Assembly (NCBI GenBank): GCA_043813895.1
Contig: JBDRKQ010000241.1
Coordinates: forward strand, 1 to 42,034
DNA from: CAZTAR01 sp043813895
Lineage (GTDB): Bacteria > Planctomycetota > Phycisphaerae > UBA1845 > UTPLA1
Length of the DNA: 42,034 bases
Direction of reading: 5' to 3'
Positions within the stretch are counted from its first letter, which is position 1; every line of letters begins with the position of its first letter. This document shows positions 6,886 through 16,518 of this stretch, one piece after another. The translations under genes and the position numbers were made by a program. Under the pieces are notes generated by a model. The model was not told the origin of the DNA and ran no database searches. It was given only the letters and a program-made list of their open reading frames with translations.

Positions 6886-8465
6886 CAGAGTGCCACCTGG
6901 CCGTATCTTGCGGCGTTGTTCAGCTCGCTCACCACGGCGCTCGCCTCTCGCATTGGATCGCTCAGCGCGACGGCTTGCTGTACGAGGCCTGCTACGTCGT
7001 CCGTTGCCGCTGCGCTCGCGTCGCCGTATCGCCATGCCCGGCTGGTCGCGTTGAGGAAGTCGCTGAACCGCGGAACCAGCCTGCCGCGTTTGTGATAGTA
7101 GTAGCGGATGCCCTGGGCGATGGCGATGTTCGCCACCCACGCCCGTTTCTTGAGCGGCAGGAGCTTGAGCCTGCGGATCGCGGATCGGATGGAGAAGAAC
7201 TCTGCAAAGGCCGCCATTTGAGCGTGGCGGAGCTGCATCTCGGTGAGGTGATTCGGCTGGAAGACAATCGATGCCCCGTTGTACTTGTCCCAGTCGCGCG
7301 TCAGCAGTCGGCCGGACTGCTCGAATTTGTCGAAGATATCTGTTCCGGGATAGGGCGTGAGGATCGGGTAACAGCTCATCGCGAGGTCCATCCGCTCGGC
7401 CCACCGGCATGTGTGCATCAGGTCTCGCCAGGTATCGTGGTCGAAGCCGAAGATGAAGGCTCCCCACAGGCTGATGCCGAACGACTGGATCTTCCGGATG
7501 CGGTGCTCATAGGTGTCGCTCTGGACGAATCGCTTGCCGGCCTCTTCGAGGGTGTCCTGTTTGCGTGATTCCAGCCCCAGGATCAGCCCTTGGCAGCCGG
7601 ATCGCCGCATCGCCGCCAGGAGCTTATCGTTTCTGGAGATGAGAATATCGCATTGCGAAGCCCACGACACCTTCAAGGGCTCGATCGCCGCGCACAACTC
7701 CATCGCCCACTTCTGGTTTCCCGCGAAGTTGTCGTCCGCGAAGATGAAGCACCAGGTGTTGTGCTGCTCGTTGGCCTCTCTCATCTCCTCGACGATGTCG
7801 GCGATCTCGCGCTGGCGGAACTTTCGGCCGAAGACGCCCGGCGTCGTGCAGAAGCTGCACGAATGCGGACAGCCTCGCGTCGTCTGGATGGGATTGGCGA
7901 CGAGGTAGTCCCGTGGGTCGAGCAGATCCTTGCGCGGCGTCTTGATCGGCGCGCGAGGGTAGGCCGCCCAATCGTAGATGCGCTTCACGCCTGTCGCCCC
8001 TTGTCGCGGATCGCCTGTCCGCTCGACGGCTTGTTCCCAATCCGCGATGACGTGCGGCAGCGTAGACTCCGCGTCGCCCTTGCAGACCGCGTCGCAGTGC
8101 GGCAAGGCATCCTCCGGCAGAGCGGACGGATGAATGCCGCCGAGGACGACCGTCACGCCCATCGCACGGTAGGCGTCGGCCAACTCGTACGCCCGCTTCG
8201 CCTGAGTAGTCATCGCGCTGATGCCGACGATGTCGCAATCCGCCTTGGCAACGTGTGGCCTGTCCGAAACGCACTCGTCCACGACCTCTACGTTCCAGTC
8301 GTCCGGCACGATGGCCGCACAGATCGTCAGGCCGGTCGGCGCAAAGATTGCCTTGCGGCTGAACGTCATTCTGCGGATCACGTCCGGCATTGTGATCGTC
8401 GTCAGCGGCGAATTGGGATTGATCAGTCGGATTCGCCGCTTCGTGCGCGGCTTGGCATAAATCAC
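6885..8465 (-). CDS. B12-binding-domain radical SAM protein
   Basis: A 526-residue protein. Residues about 15-150 form a cobalamin-binding Rossmann domain (DIVGISAMTTQAKRAYELAD, then VVLGGIHPSALPEDAL). A radical SAM TIM barrel follows, with the cluster motif CPHSCSFC after TTRG, then FIFADDNFAGN and GLILGLESRKQDTLEE. The C-terminal 120 residues are helical and basic (RRLKLLPLKKRAW). This is the general architecture of enzymes doing methyl transfer or ring and lipid modifications; the substrate cannot be deduced. GTG at 8465 is preceded by GGGGAG at a short spacing. The nearby peptidase genes give no clear functional clue. Confidence 0.9.
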   Translation of the reverse strand: MIYAKPRTKRRIRLINPNSPLTTITMPDVIRRMTFSRKAIFAPTGLTICAAIVPDDWNVEVVDECVSDRPHVAKADCDIVGISAMTTQAKRAYELADAYRAMGVTVVLGGIHPSALPEDALPHCDAVCKGDAESTLPHVIADWEQAVERTGDPRQGATGVKRIYDWAAYPRAPIKTPRKDLLDPRDYLVANPIQTTRGCPHSCSFCTTPGVFGRKFRQREIADIVEEMREANEQHNTWCFIFADDNFAGNQKWAMELCAAIEPLKVSWASQCDILISRNDKLLAAMRRSGCQGLILGLESRKQDTLEEAGKRFVQSDTYEHRIRKIQSFGISLWGAFIFGFDHDTWRDLMHTCRWAERMDLAMSCYPILTPYPGTDIFDKFEQSGRLLTRDWDKYNGASIVFQPNHLTEMQLRHAQMAAFAEFFSIRSAIRRLKLLPLKKRAWVANIAIAQGIRYYYHKRGRLVPRFSDFLNATSRAWRYGDASAAATDDVAGLVQQAVALSDPMREASAVVSELNNAARYGQVAL

Positions 8466-8484
8466 GTTGGCTCCCCGGGTAGCA

Positions 8485-8499
8485 CCGGCGTTCCGCCGG
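8485..8499. repeat. Short GC hairpin (CCGGCG-TTC-CGCCGG)
   Basis: A perfect 6-bp stem with a TTC loop, between the radical SAM and S41 genes, which diverge. The surrounding wording (GTAGCACCGGCGTTCCGCCGG) is typical of dispersed intergenic repeats. It has no T tract, so it is unlikely to be an intrinsic terminator. Confidence 0.45.
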
Positions 8500-8720
8500 C
8501 CGTATCAAGAGGATCACGGGCATTGGCGCCGGTGCCACAACTCGGTCGCGGGCGAAGTTGTCGCCGTTAATCCCTCAGTCCCTTGATCCCTTGGTTGCTC
8601 AATTCAATCGGAAATACCTTAGGTCCCTCCTGTGGATCGGTCAAACTGCCGCAGGCTTGACGCCACACGGGGGGTGGAAGAGAATCCTTCGTCCCGCCCC
8701 GGTCGATCGACCACGCGTAC

Positions 8721-8726
8721 AGGAGG
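8721..8726 (+). promoter_or_regulatory. Perfect Shine-Dalgarno AGGAGG deciding the S41 protease start
   Basis: AGGAGG with an 8-nt spacer to GTG at 8735. This places the real start 59 codons inside the longest open frame, right before a conserved membrane anchor. Confidence 0.8.
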
Positions 8727-8734
8727 CTCTTGCG

Positions 8735-10156
8735 GTGCCCAAGCGAAACCTCGCATGGATTCTCGTCATCGTGATCATCGTTCTGCTGATGTGGCAGATG
8801 CCCCAGATCATCGCGGGACGAGATTCCGTCTACAAGGCGTTCGGTCCCCTTGTAGATGCCCGCTCTCAAATCCAACGTCGGTACGTCGACGACGTGGACG
8901 ATGAGGAACTCGTTGACGCGGCCGTTCACGCCGGCATCAACGCCATGGTCGAACTCCTCGACGATCCACATGCGATCTACCTCGACCAGCGAGCCTACGA
9001 GCGATTCAAGAAGCGGACCGACGGAGTTTTCGGTGGCGTCGGCGTCGATGTCTGGGCGACGGGCCAAGGCCTTGAAGTGCTCAGCCGGGAGCCGCGCTCA
9101 CCCGCGGCGGAGGCCGGCATTCAGCCCGGAGACGTCATTACGCACGTCGACGGAGAGTCCGTGTGCCACGTCTCTCTTGTCGACGCCGTCAACAACATGC
9201 TGAACGGCACGCCCGGCTCGGAGGTCACGCTCACCGTCATCACACCTGGCGCCGCGGCACCACGCGAGGTCACCGTTCGCCGAGCCGTCATCCACCTCGA
9301 CCCGGTCAGGGGTTGGTCGCGCGATTCGGGTGGCGGTTGGCTATACGTCCTCGACCCAGAGGCGAGAATCGCCTACATCCGGCTGACAAAGTTCACCCAG
9401 GACGTCGACGAGCGGCTGGACAAGCAGATTGACCGTCTTCTTGAACGCCGCGTCCGCGGACTGGTTCTCGATCTTCGCGAGAATACGGGCGGCTTGCTTA
9501 ACAGCGCCATCGAGGTCGCCGATCGATTCCTCGACTCGGGTCTCATCGTGAGCACGCGGGGACGCAAGACCGATCCGAAGCAATGGTTCGCAACTCACGA
9601 CATTGCATACCCGCGGCTACCCATGGCGGTGCTCATCAACGGGTCGACCGCCAGTGCGGCCGAGATCGTCGCGGGCGCGCTACGAGATCACGGTCGGGCC
9701 GCCATCGTCGGAGAAAGATCATACGGCAAGGGCTGCGTTCAGGAGGTCGTCGAGTTGAACCGCCAACAGGGTGCGATCAAGCTGACAACCGCCTACTACT
9801 ACCTCCCGAACGGGGAGTGCATCCACAAGACCGCCCAGGCGGCGCTCGATGCCAGTTGGGGCGTCGCACCTACGATTCCCGTTAACCTCAGCGAGAGCCA
9901 GCAAACCCGCTGGTTGAAGATGTGGCGGCGAATCGCCCGTCTGGCTCCCAGCGAGTCCGGAATCCAGCCTCAGGCTACCAGACCCGGCGATTCATCCACG
10001 TCCGCGGAGGCGCGAGACGCCGCTGCCGAGTTGCTCCGGGCGGACCTCCAACTCCAGAAGGCAGTTGAACATCTCCGCGAGCGCATCCTGCACCCCGCTC
10101 GGCACACGCCCACCCCCGGGGAACCCGCGACGACACGACCGGCTTCGGGCGAGTGA
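8735..10156 (+). CDS. S41 carboxyl-terminal processing protease with PDZ domain
   Basis: A 473-residue serine protease anchored by one N-terminal membrane helix (NLAWILVIVIIVLLMW) with its body outside the cytoplasm. A short helical region comes first, then a PDZ domain at about residues 85-180 (GVFGGVGVDVWATGQGLEVL, then AEAGIQPGDVITHVDGES). The S41 catalytic core follows, with LRENTGG, nucleophile S307 in STASAAE and general base K332 in RSYGKG, so the Ser/Lys dyad is intact. It resembles CtpA, which trims or degrades envelope proteins. The C-terminal 90 residues are Pro/Ala/Arg-rich and helical. The stop is 1 nt before tsaD, so the two genes form one transcription unit. Confidence 0.93.
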   Translation: MPKRNLAWILVIVIIVLLMWQMPQIIAGRDSVYKAFGPLVDARSQIQRRYVDDVDDEELVDAAVHAGINAMVELLDDPHAIYLDQRAYERFKKRTDGVFGGVGVDVWATGQGLEVLSREPRSPAAEAGIQPGDVITHVDGESVCHVSLVDAVNNMLNGTPGSEVTLTVITPGAAAPREVTVRRAVIHLDPVRGWSRDSGGGWLYVLDPEARIAYIRLTKFTQDVDERLDKQIDRLLERRVRGLVLDLRENTGGLLNSAIEVADRFLDSGLIVSTRGRKTDPKQWFATHDIAYPRLPMAVLINGSTASAAEIVAGALRDHGRAAIVGERSYGKGCVQEVVELNRQQGAIKLTTAYYYLPNGECIHKTAQAALDASWGVAPTIPVNLSESQQTRWLKMWRRIARLAPSESGIQPQATRPGDSSTSAEARDAAAELLRADLQLQKAVEHLRERILHPARHTPTPGEPATTRPASGE

Positions 10157-10157
10157 C

Positions 10158-11183
10158 ATGCCGACCATACTTGCCATCGAGACATCCTGCGACGAAACGG
10201 CCGTGGCGATCGTGGACCACGAAGGGGCCGTACGGTGCAACCTGATCGCTACCCAGTTTGACGTTCATGCCAAGTACGGCGGCGTCGTGCCGGAGCTGGC
10301 CTCTCGGGCCCACATCGAAAAGCTGGACCTGCTCGTGCGAGAAGGGCTGGAACAGGCCCGATGCACACCGGCGAACATCGATGCCATCGCCGTGACGCGG
10401 AGCCCGGGGTTGATCGGCTCGCTCCTGGTCGGTCTCACCGCAGCCAAGACACTCGCCTGGAGTTGGGGAAAGCCCCTGATCGGGATCAACCATGTTCATG
10501 CACACGCCACAAGCGCCGCGATCGGCTTGTCTACCGCGCCGTGGCCGGCCGTCGCGCTGGTGGTCTCCGGCGGACACACTTCTCTCTATCACGTCAGCGA
10601 CTACGACGACATCCGGCTTCTCGGGCGCACAATCGACGATGCTGCCGGCGAGGCGTTCGACAAGGTGGCCACGATCCTGGATCTCGGCTACCCGGGCGGA
10701 CCGGTCGTGGATCGGCGGGCGACGGCCGGCAATCCTGAAGCGGTCGCCTTTCCCAGGACCCTGCTCGGTCGCGACTCGCTGGACTTCTCATTCAGCGGCC
10801 TGAAGACCGCCGTGCTGTACCACGTGCATGGTCCGGGCAAGACGACCGGCGGGCTGGCCAGACTCTCGGCGGGGCAGGTCGACGACATCTGCGCGTCGTT
10901 CTCGGCTGCCGTTGCCGACGTCCTGGTCGAAAAAACGCTGCGGGCGGTGGCGCGGACGAAAGCCACATGCGTGGTTATAGGGGGAGGCGTCGCCGCCAAT
11001 TCAACCCTACGAGATCGCCTATCGCGACGGTGCCGGAGAAACGGCGTCGTGTTGCACCTCACGCCCCTCGACTATTGCACCGACAATGCGGTAATGGTCG
11101 CTACGCTGGCCGGCCATCTCATGGAACGCGGACGCGTAGACGATCTGCGGTTGACTGCGCTGGCCAGCGGCGAGCCAGCGTGA
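10158..11183 (+). CDS. tsaD: tRNA N6-adenosine threonylcarbamoyltransferase (TsaD)
   Basis: A 341-residue cytosolic enzyme that transfers threonylcarbamoyl to A37 of ANN-decoding tRNAs together with TsaB and TsaE. It opens with ILAIETSCDETAVAIV, carries the metal-binding NHVHAHATSA, the VVSGGHTSLYHV segment and the closing GGGVAANSTLRDRL, all hallmarks of the Kae1/TsaD ASKHA fold. The start ATG at 10158 follows the S41 stop by 1 nt; a longer in-frame extension into the S41 gene is not conserved. TsaB, TsaC and TsaE are not in the window. Confidence 0.96.
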   Translation: MPTILAIETSCDETAVAIVDHEGAVRCNLIATQFDVHAKYGGVVPELASRAHIEKLDLLVREGLEQARCTPANIDAIAVTRSPGLIGSLLVGLTAAKTLAWSWGKPLIGINHVHAHATSAAIGLSTAPWPAVALVVSGGHTSLYHVSDYDDIRLLGRTIDDAAGEAFDKVATILDLGYPGGPVVDRRATAGNPEAVAFPRTLLGRDSLDFSFSGLKTAVLYHVHGPGKTTGGLARLSAGQVDDICASFSAAVADVLVEKTLRAVARTKATCVVIGGGVAANSTLRDRLSRRCRRNGVVLHLTPLDYCTDNAVMVATLAGHLMERGRVDDLRLTALASGEPA

Positions 11184-11512
11184 ACACTGATCCGCCGTGT
11201 AAGAATCCGATAACGCCCGTTTTGTCGCAGAATCGGCTGGCGGCATCGGCCGTGGTGATGTGTTGATCGGGCGAGGCAGGCCGCGTAAAATCAACACGCG
11301 GGGCGAGTGGCCTGCCAGAGTGCGGAGCGAGAGCCTTCCGGGGTGCGTCGAAACGCATCGCGGCTTCTGATCCAACATGATGCACCGGTCGCCATCCTCG
11401 AGGCCGCCGGTTGGTTACGATTCGCACGAGCCGCCCGTTGTGGGCGGGCGAAGCATCTCGGGCGGCCGAAGAGACGGGACTCACGCACACCGTCCGACAT
11501 GTGGTTAGAACG
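11184..11512. other. Intergenic leader before the pilus ATPase operon, with interleaved inverted repeats
   Basis: No gene is evident in these 329 bp. The notable content is two exact 8-bp inverted repeats whose arms interleave. GTGTTGAT (11260-11267) pairs with ATCAACAC (11290-11297). GGCAGGCC (11275-11282) pairs with GGCCTGCC (11309-11316) and extends to 10 bp with a G-U pair. The order is that of an H-type pseudoknot. A possible role in controlling the downstream ATPase genes is inference. Confidence 0.4.
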
Positions 11513-13243
11513 ATGATGGCGCGCAAACGAAAAAAGCTGGGTGAGATCCTCCAGGAGCGGGAGCTCGTTTCCAAGGCCGACGCCGATCGCGCCGCGGAGT
11601 ATGGACTGAACAACAACAAGCGAATCGGCGAGGCGCTGGTCGAGCTCGAGATTGCCTCCGACGAGGACGTGTGCAAAGCACTCGCCGAGCAGCACGGAAT
11701 GGAATACGTCGAGGTCAGCCGGAAGACCGTTCCCCCGAACGCCCTGAGCCTGATTCCCGAGAAGATCATCAAGCAGAATGAAGTCCTGCCGATGAGCAGC
11801 GAGAACGGACGCCTCAAGGTCATCATCAATGACCCGCTCGATCTCGACACGCTCGACATGCTGCGCTTCAGGCTGGGCGTGAGCGATGTCGAGCCGATGC
11901 TTGCTCCGAAGGCCCGTATCCGCGCCTACATCGAGCGTTACCTCTCCGGCGCGGAGAGTTCGCTGGACGAGCTTTCTCGCAGCCTCGACGCATCGGTTGA
12001 CGCCTCGCTAGATCAGGATGCCCACGGCCTCAAGAAGAAGGACATCGGCGACGAAGACGCACCTATCATTAAACTCATCAACATGATGATCGCCGAGGCC
12101 GTCCGCACGAGGTCGTCGGATATTCACGTCGAACCCATGGGCGACCGCGTCCGCGTCCGCTATCGCATCGACGGTGTGTGTCTCGAAAGGGAGAACATTC
12201 CCAAGCGACTTCAGAGCGCCGTCACGACGCGTCTGAAGATTATGTCCGGAATCGACATTTCCGAAAAGCGCGTGCCGCAGGACGGACGTATCAAGCTCCG
12301 CGTCAGCGGCAGCGACGTGGACTTCCGTGTCAGTTGTTGTCCGGGCGTCCACGGCGAATCGATCGTCCTGCGTATTCTGCGGCCGGAATCCGCGAACGTC
12401 GGCATTCAGCAACTCGGCTTCGAGCCGGTGGACTACGAGCGGTTCATGAAGATCATCCAGCGGCCGACGGGCATCTTCCTCGTCACCGGCCCGACCGGCT
12501 CCGGAAAGACCACCACGCTCTACTCGGCGCTCCAGGAACTGAACCGGCCCGACAAGAAGATCATTACCGCCGAGGACCCCGTCGAGTACGTCTTCCCCGG
12601 AATGAACCAATGCCAGGTTCGCGAAGAAATCGGGCTCGGCTTCGACCGGATTCTGCGCTCGATGCTGCGACAAGCGCCGAACATCATCCTGGTTGGTGAG
12701 ATCCGCGACCTCGTTGTCGGCGAAATCGCCATTCAGGCGGCACTCACGGGGCACTTGGTGTTCTCCACGCTCCACACGAACGACGCCCCCAGCGCGCTGA
12801 CTCGACTAACCGACATGGGTGTCAAGCCGTTCCTCATCGCCAGCAGCATTCAGGCGATCATGGCACAGCGGCTCATCCGGATGCTGTGCAAGGAATGCAA
12901 GCAAGAGGACAAGAACCCCGACCAGAAGTTGCTCTCCCTCGCCGGTATGGGGCCCGAGATGTTGGAGGGACACACGATCTACAAGCCCGGCGGCTGCTCA
13001 CACTGTAACGACACCGGCTACCGCGGGCGAAAAGGCATCTTCGAAATGCTCGAAATGAACTCGGAGCTGCGAGAGCTGGCATTCAACCGCGCGAGTGTCA
13101 CTGAAATACGCCGCGCGGCCACGGCCACCGGCATGACCACGCTGCTGGAGGACGGGCACCGGAAGATTCTAAACGGCCTTACGTCGATCGAGGAGATAAC
13201 GCGCATCACCCAGGCTGAGGTGGACGCGGAGCAAGCGGAGTAG
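11513..13243 (+). CDS. Type IV pilus/type II secretion assembly ATPase (GspE/PilB), first copy
   Basis: A 576-residue cytoplasmic hexameric ATPase that powers pilus or pseudopilus extension. The N-terminal MshEN-like domain (residues 1-150) includes LGEILQERELVSKAD. Then come the N2 domain with SSDIHVEP, Walker A in TGPTGSGKTTTLYS, the Asp box in ITAEDPVEYVF, Walker B in NIILVGEIRD and the His box STLHTNDAPSALTRL. Two CxxC pairs (CKEC and CSHC) form the C-terminal zinc site typical of GspE/PilB. Two adjacent ATGs (11513 and 11516) both fit the start. It heads a three-ATPase cluster. No pilin, PilC or secretin gene is in the window. Confidence 0.93.
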   Translation: MMARKRKKLGEILQERELVSKADADRAAEYGLNNNKRIGEALVELEIASDEDVCKALAEQHGMEYVEVSRKTVPPNALSLIPEKIIKQNEVLPMSSENGRLKVIINDPLDLDTLDMLRFRLGVSDVEPMLAPKARIRAYIERYLSGAESSLDELSRSLDASVDASLDQDAHGLKKKDIGDEDAPIIKLINMMIAEAVRTRSSDIHVEPMGDRVRVRYRIDGVCLERENIPKRLQSAVTTRLKIMSGIDISEKRVPQDGRIKLRVSGSDVDFRVSCCPGVHGESIVLRILRPESANVGIQQLGFEPVDYERFMKIIQRPTGIFLVTGPTGSGKTTTLYSALQELNRPDKKIITAEDPVEYVFPGMNQCQVREEIGLGFDRILRSMLRQAPNIILVGEIRDLVVGEIAIQAALTGHLVFSTLHTNDAPSALTRLTDMGVKPFLIASSIQAIMAQRLIRMLCKECKQEDKNPDQKLLSLAGMGPEMLEGHTIYKPGGCSHCNDTGYRGRKGIFEMLEMNSELRELAFNRASVTEIRRAATATGMTTLLEDGHRKILNGLTSIEEITRITQAEVDAEQAE

Positions 13244-13327
13244 CCCCGAGCGACTCTCGTGACCGAAAGGCGGCACGTGCGGAGCGGGTTTCGATCGACC
13301 GGACAAGACTAGGAAAACAGGTTTCAA

Positions 13328-14470
13328 ATGGCCACGATTCACATTGACCGCCTTCTCGAAACGTGCATTAAGCGAGGCGCCTCGGATATCCACCTGTCAG
13401 TCGGACGTCCGCCCATTTTGCGGCTTCACGGTCGCCTGCGTCAGCTCGAGACGAAGGTGCTCGAACCTGAAGACTGCGTCGCCCTCATGAAGTCGATCAC
13501 CCCCGAGCGCAACCAGCAGGAGATACAGGAAGAGGGCGGAACGGACTTCGGATTCGCCTTCGGCGATGAGGGCCGATTCCGTGTCTCCATTTTCAAACAG
13601 AAGGGCAACATCGCCATCGTCCTGCGATTGATCCCGACGAAGTTCCTGACGTTTGAAGAGATCGGCCTCCCCCCGATTACGCGGGCATTGTGCCGGCGGC
13701 CCAGAGGCCTTTTTCTCGTGTGCGGCCCCACGGGGTGCGGCAAGACGACCACGCTCGCATCGATGCTCGATTACATCAACCACGAACTCGACCGGCACAT
13801 CGTGACCGTCGAAGACCCGATCGAGTACTACCATGAACACAAGAAGAGTCTGATCAACCAGCGTGAGGTGGGCAACGACGTTGCGAGCTTTGGCGAGGCG
13901 CTGCGTCGCGTGCTGCGCTCCGACCCGGATGTCATCCTGGTCGGTGAGATGCGAGACCTGGAGACGATTCAGAATGCCATCCTCGCGGCCGAGACCGGTC
14001 ACCTGGTGTTCTCGACGCTGCACACGACCGGTTGTCAGGGTACCGTGAACCGAATCATCGACGCCTTCCCGCATGAGCAGCAGGACCAGATTCGCGTGCA
14101 GCTCTCCACGTCGTTGATCGCCATCCTCTCCCAAGTGCTGATGCCCAGGAAACCCACCGGGATGGTGGCCGCGTACGAGTTCCTCGTCGTCACGCCCGCG
14201 ATCGCCAACCTGATTCGCGAGAACAAGACGTTCCGAATCGACTCGGCGATCCAGACCGGCAAGAAGTACGGCATGCAGCTATTGGACGACCACCTTTGGC
14301 GACTGTACCAGGATAACCAGATCGACGCCGACGAGATGATTGATAAGGCACGGCAGCCCGGCAACGTCCAGGACAAGCTTGAGACCGCGGGCAAACTGCA
14401 CGAGGCGGGAGATGCCCAGATTACGATTCACAAGGAGGATCTGCCGGAGAAGGAGGAAGAAGAGGGTTAG
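13328..14470 (+). CDS. pilT: Twitching motility retraction ATPase (PilT)
   Basis: A 380-residue ATPase, the usual length for PilT. It has ASDIHLSVGRPPILRLHG at the N-terminus, Walker A in CGPTGCGKTTTLASMLD, ITVEDPIEYYHEHK-type sequence (here IVTVEDPIEYYH), Walker B in DVILVGEMRDLETI, the His box STLHTTGCQGTVNRIID and the PilT-typical CANL-like segment VVTPAIANLIRENK. It lacks the MshEN domain and zinc CxxC pairs, which separates it from the flanking PilB-like proteins. The acidic tail EEEEG is unremarkable. It should depolymerise the pilus, so this cluster supports dynamic pili and not only secretion. Confidence 0.94.
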   Translation: MATIHIDRLLETCIKRGASDIHLSVGRPPILRLHGRLRQLETKVLEPEDCVALMKSITPERNQQEIQEEGGTDFGFAFGDEGRFRVSIFKQKGNIAIVLRLIPTKFLTFEEIGLPPITRALCRRPRGLFLVCGPTGCGKTTTLASMLDYINHELDRHIVTVEDPIEYYHEHKKSLINQREVGNDVASFGEALRRVLRSDPDVILVGEMRDLETIQNAILAAETGHLVFSTLHTTGCQGTVNRIIDAFPHEQQDQIRVQLSTSLIAILSQVLMPRKPTGMVAAYEFLVVTPAIANLIRENKTFRIDSAIQTGKKYGMQLLDDHLWRLYQDNQIDADEMIDKARQPGNVQDKLETAGKLHEAGDAQITIHKEDLPEKEEEEG

Positions 14471-14662
14471 GGACGAGTGCGTTGTCACGCTCGTTTTCCG
14501 GGATGGGGGTACGACAAAGCGCCATGATGGCACCGCGACGGGAATCGCGAAGGATCTCCTCGCCGAGATCGTGACAACCGTGTTTAGGTACCCTAACGAG
14601 GCCTTCTGTGGCGCAGGCTTTGTTAGAGCACCTTAGAGCCGGAAGGATTGGAGGCATCGACC

Positions 14663-16417
14663 ATGCCGTCCACCGCTTCATCAGCCCAGACAACCAAGCA
14701 GTACAAGGGCCGACCGCTGGGTCGCATCCTCATCAAGATGAGGAAGGTCGATCGGCAACAGGTCCACGAAGCGCTCGCCGTGCAGAAGGCGAAACGAGGG
14801 CCGATCGGCCAGATACTGATCGATCTCGGCCACATTCAGGATACGGACCTGCAATTCGCGCTCGCCGCCCAGATTGGAATGGAGCCGGCGAACCTCGACG
14901 CCATCGACGTGCCCAACGAGGTCATCAAGCTCGTCCCCAACCAGATGGCCAACACTTACCGCATCATCCCGGTGGCGTTCGAAGAGGCGGCCGGCACCCT
15001 CAGCGTTGCGATGTCTTCGCCCGACAACTTTCAGGCGACCGACGACCTGCGCAAGCTTCTTGGCTTCAGCATCAAGCCGATGATCGCCTCCGACGACCAG
15101 ATTTCCGTCGCGTTGGGACGCTATTACCCTGAGGATGCCGGCCAATCCATTGGCGACCTGCTCAACGAAATCGGGGATGACAGCGATCTCGCCAAGTTCG
15201 AGGGACGCGGTGAATCGCTCGACCTCGAGGAACTCAAGGAGCTGGTCCAGAGCAATCCCGTCAAACAGCTCCTCAACCTCGTGCTCCTTCAGGCCATCCG
15301 AGACCATTCCAGCGACGTCCATTTCGAACCGTTCGAGGATGAGTACAAGCTTCGCTACCGCATCGACGGCGTGCTCTACGAGATGGTGCCGCCTCCCCGG
15401 TACCTCGCCCTGGCCATCGCCAGCCGCATCAAGGTCATGGCCAATCTCGACATCGCCGAGCGACGGCTGCCGCAGGACGGCCGCATCAGCCTCAGTGTCG
15501 CGGGAAACCCCGTCGACCTGCGCGTCGCCGTGCTCCCCACCATGTTCGGCGAATCCGTCGTGCTTCGTATTCTCGATAGAAGCAGCATAAGCCTCGATCT
15601 CGACACACTCGGCATGAGGGAGGACGACCTCGCCATCTTTCGAAGGCTGATTAGCCGGCCCCACGGCGTTATCGTCAACACCGGGCCGACCGGCTGCGGC
15701 AAGACGACCACACTCTACGCAGCACTCAACACCCTCAACAGCCCCGAGGTCAAGATCCTGACGGCCGAGGACCCCGTCGAGTACGACATCGACGGAATCA
15801 TTCAGTGCCAGGTCAAGCCGGATGTCGGCGCCACGTTCGGCCGGTTTCTGCGGAGCTTTCTCCGCCAGGATCCGGACATCATTCTCGTCGGTGAGATCCG
15901 TGACCTCGAGACTGCCCAGATCGGCATCCAGGCCTCCCTCACGGGCCACTTGGTTTTCACGACGCTGCACACCAACGACGCGCCTTCGTCGGTCGCCCGT
16001 ATTCTAGACCTCGGCCTCGAGGCGTTCCTCATAACCGCCACCTTCGAGGCGATCATCGCGCAGCGGTTGTGCAGGCGAATCTGCAAGCACTGCCGAAAGG
16101 AGTACACACCTACCGAAGAACAGCTCTTTGAATTGCAGCTAAGACCCGAAGACGTCGAAGGCAGGAGGTTCTACATCGGCGAAGGCTGCGACTACTGCAA
16201 CGGCACGGGGTATCGCGGCCGGGTGGGCATCTTCGAGATCATGGTCTTCAACGACCACATTCGCGAACTCATCATGCAGGGCGCTTCCACAAACGTCCTG
16301 CGGGAAGCCGCCGTCAAGAACGGTATGCGGATCCAACGCGAGAGCGGCTTGTTGGCCATCTACGACGGAGTCACGACCATCGACGAGGTCATCAAGGAAA
16401 CTGTCGTTGCGGAGTAA
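14663..16417 (+). CDS. Type IV pilus/type II secretion assembly ATPase (GspE/PilB), second copy
   Basis: A 584-residue relative of the first ATPase, with the same order: MshEN-like domain (residues 10-150), SSDVHFEPFEDEYKLRYRIDG, Walker A in NTGPTGCGKTTTLYAAL, Asp box LTAEDPVEYDIDG, Walker B DIILVGEIRDLETA, His box TTLHTNDAPSSVARIL, and zinc pairs CKHC and CDYC. The start is ATG at 14663, because GGAGG lies 8 nt upstream; a TTG at 14648 is possible but would place the site inside the gene. It differs from the first copy mostly in the N-domain. The two may serve different pseudopili, or one may serve secretion. Confidence 0.93.
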   Translation: MPSTASSAQTTKQYKGRPLGRILIKMRKVDRQQVHEALAVQKAKRGPIGQILIDLGHIQDTDLQFALAAQIGMEPANLDAIDVPNEVIKLVPNQMANTYRIIPVAFEEAAGTLSVAMSSPDNFQATDDLRKLLGFSIKPMIASDDQISVALGRYYPEDAGQSIGDLLNEIGDDSDLAKFEGRGESLDLEELKELVQSNPVKQLLNLVLLQAIRDHSSDVHFEPFEDEYKLRYRIDGVLYEMVPPPRYLALAIASRIKVMANLDIAERRLPQDGRISLSVAGNPVDLRVAVLPTMFGESVVLRILDRSSISLDLDTLGMREDDLAIFRRLISRPHGVIVNTGPTGCGKTTTLYAALNTLNSPEVKILTAEDPVEYDIDGIIQCQVKPDVGATFGRFLRSFLRQDPDIILVGEIRDLETAQIGIQASLTGHLVFTTLHTNDAPSSVARILDLGLEAFLITATFEAIIAQRLCRRICKHCRKEYTPTEEQLFELQLRPEDVEGRRFYIGEGCDYCNGTGYRGRVGIFEIMVFNDHIRELIMQGASTNVLREAAVKNGMRIQRESGLLAIYDGVTTIDEVIKETVVAE

Positions 16418-16471
16418 TCACCTGTCACACGCAGAACTGCCGGGCGAGTGACGGCGAGCGCGCCTGCACCG

Positions 16472-16489
16472 CTGGCAGCTTGCTGCCAG
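16472..16489. repeat. Perfect hairpin CTGGCAGC-TT-GCTGCCAG
   Basis: An exact 8-bp stem, extendable by a G-U and a C-G pair. It lies 54 bp after the second PilB-like stop. It is followed by GCGATC and not a T tract, so it is more likely a repeat or RNA-end protector than a terminator. Confidence 0.5.
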
Positions 16490-16518
16490 TGCGATCTTGC
16501 TGGCAATTATACACCAAA

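Noticed and set aside
16472..16489. Intrinsic terminator after the second PilB-like gene
   Set aside because: Good stem, but only a 2-nt loop and no T tract on either strand.
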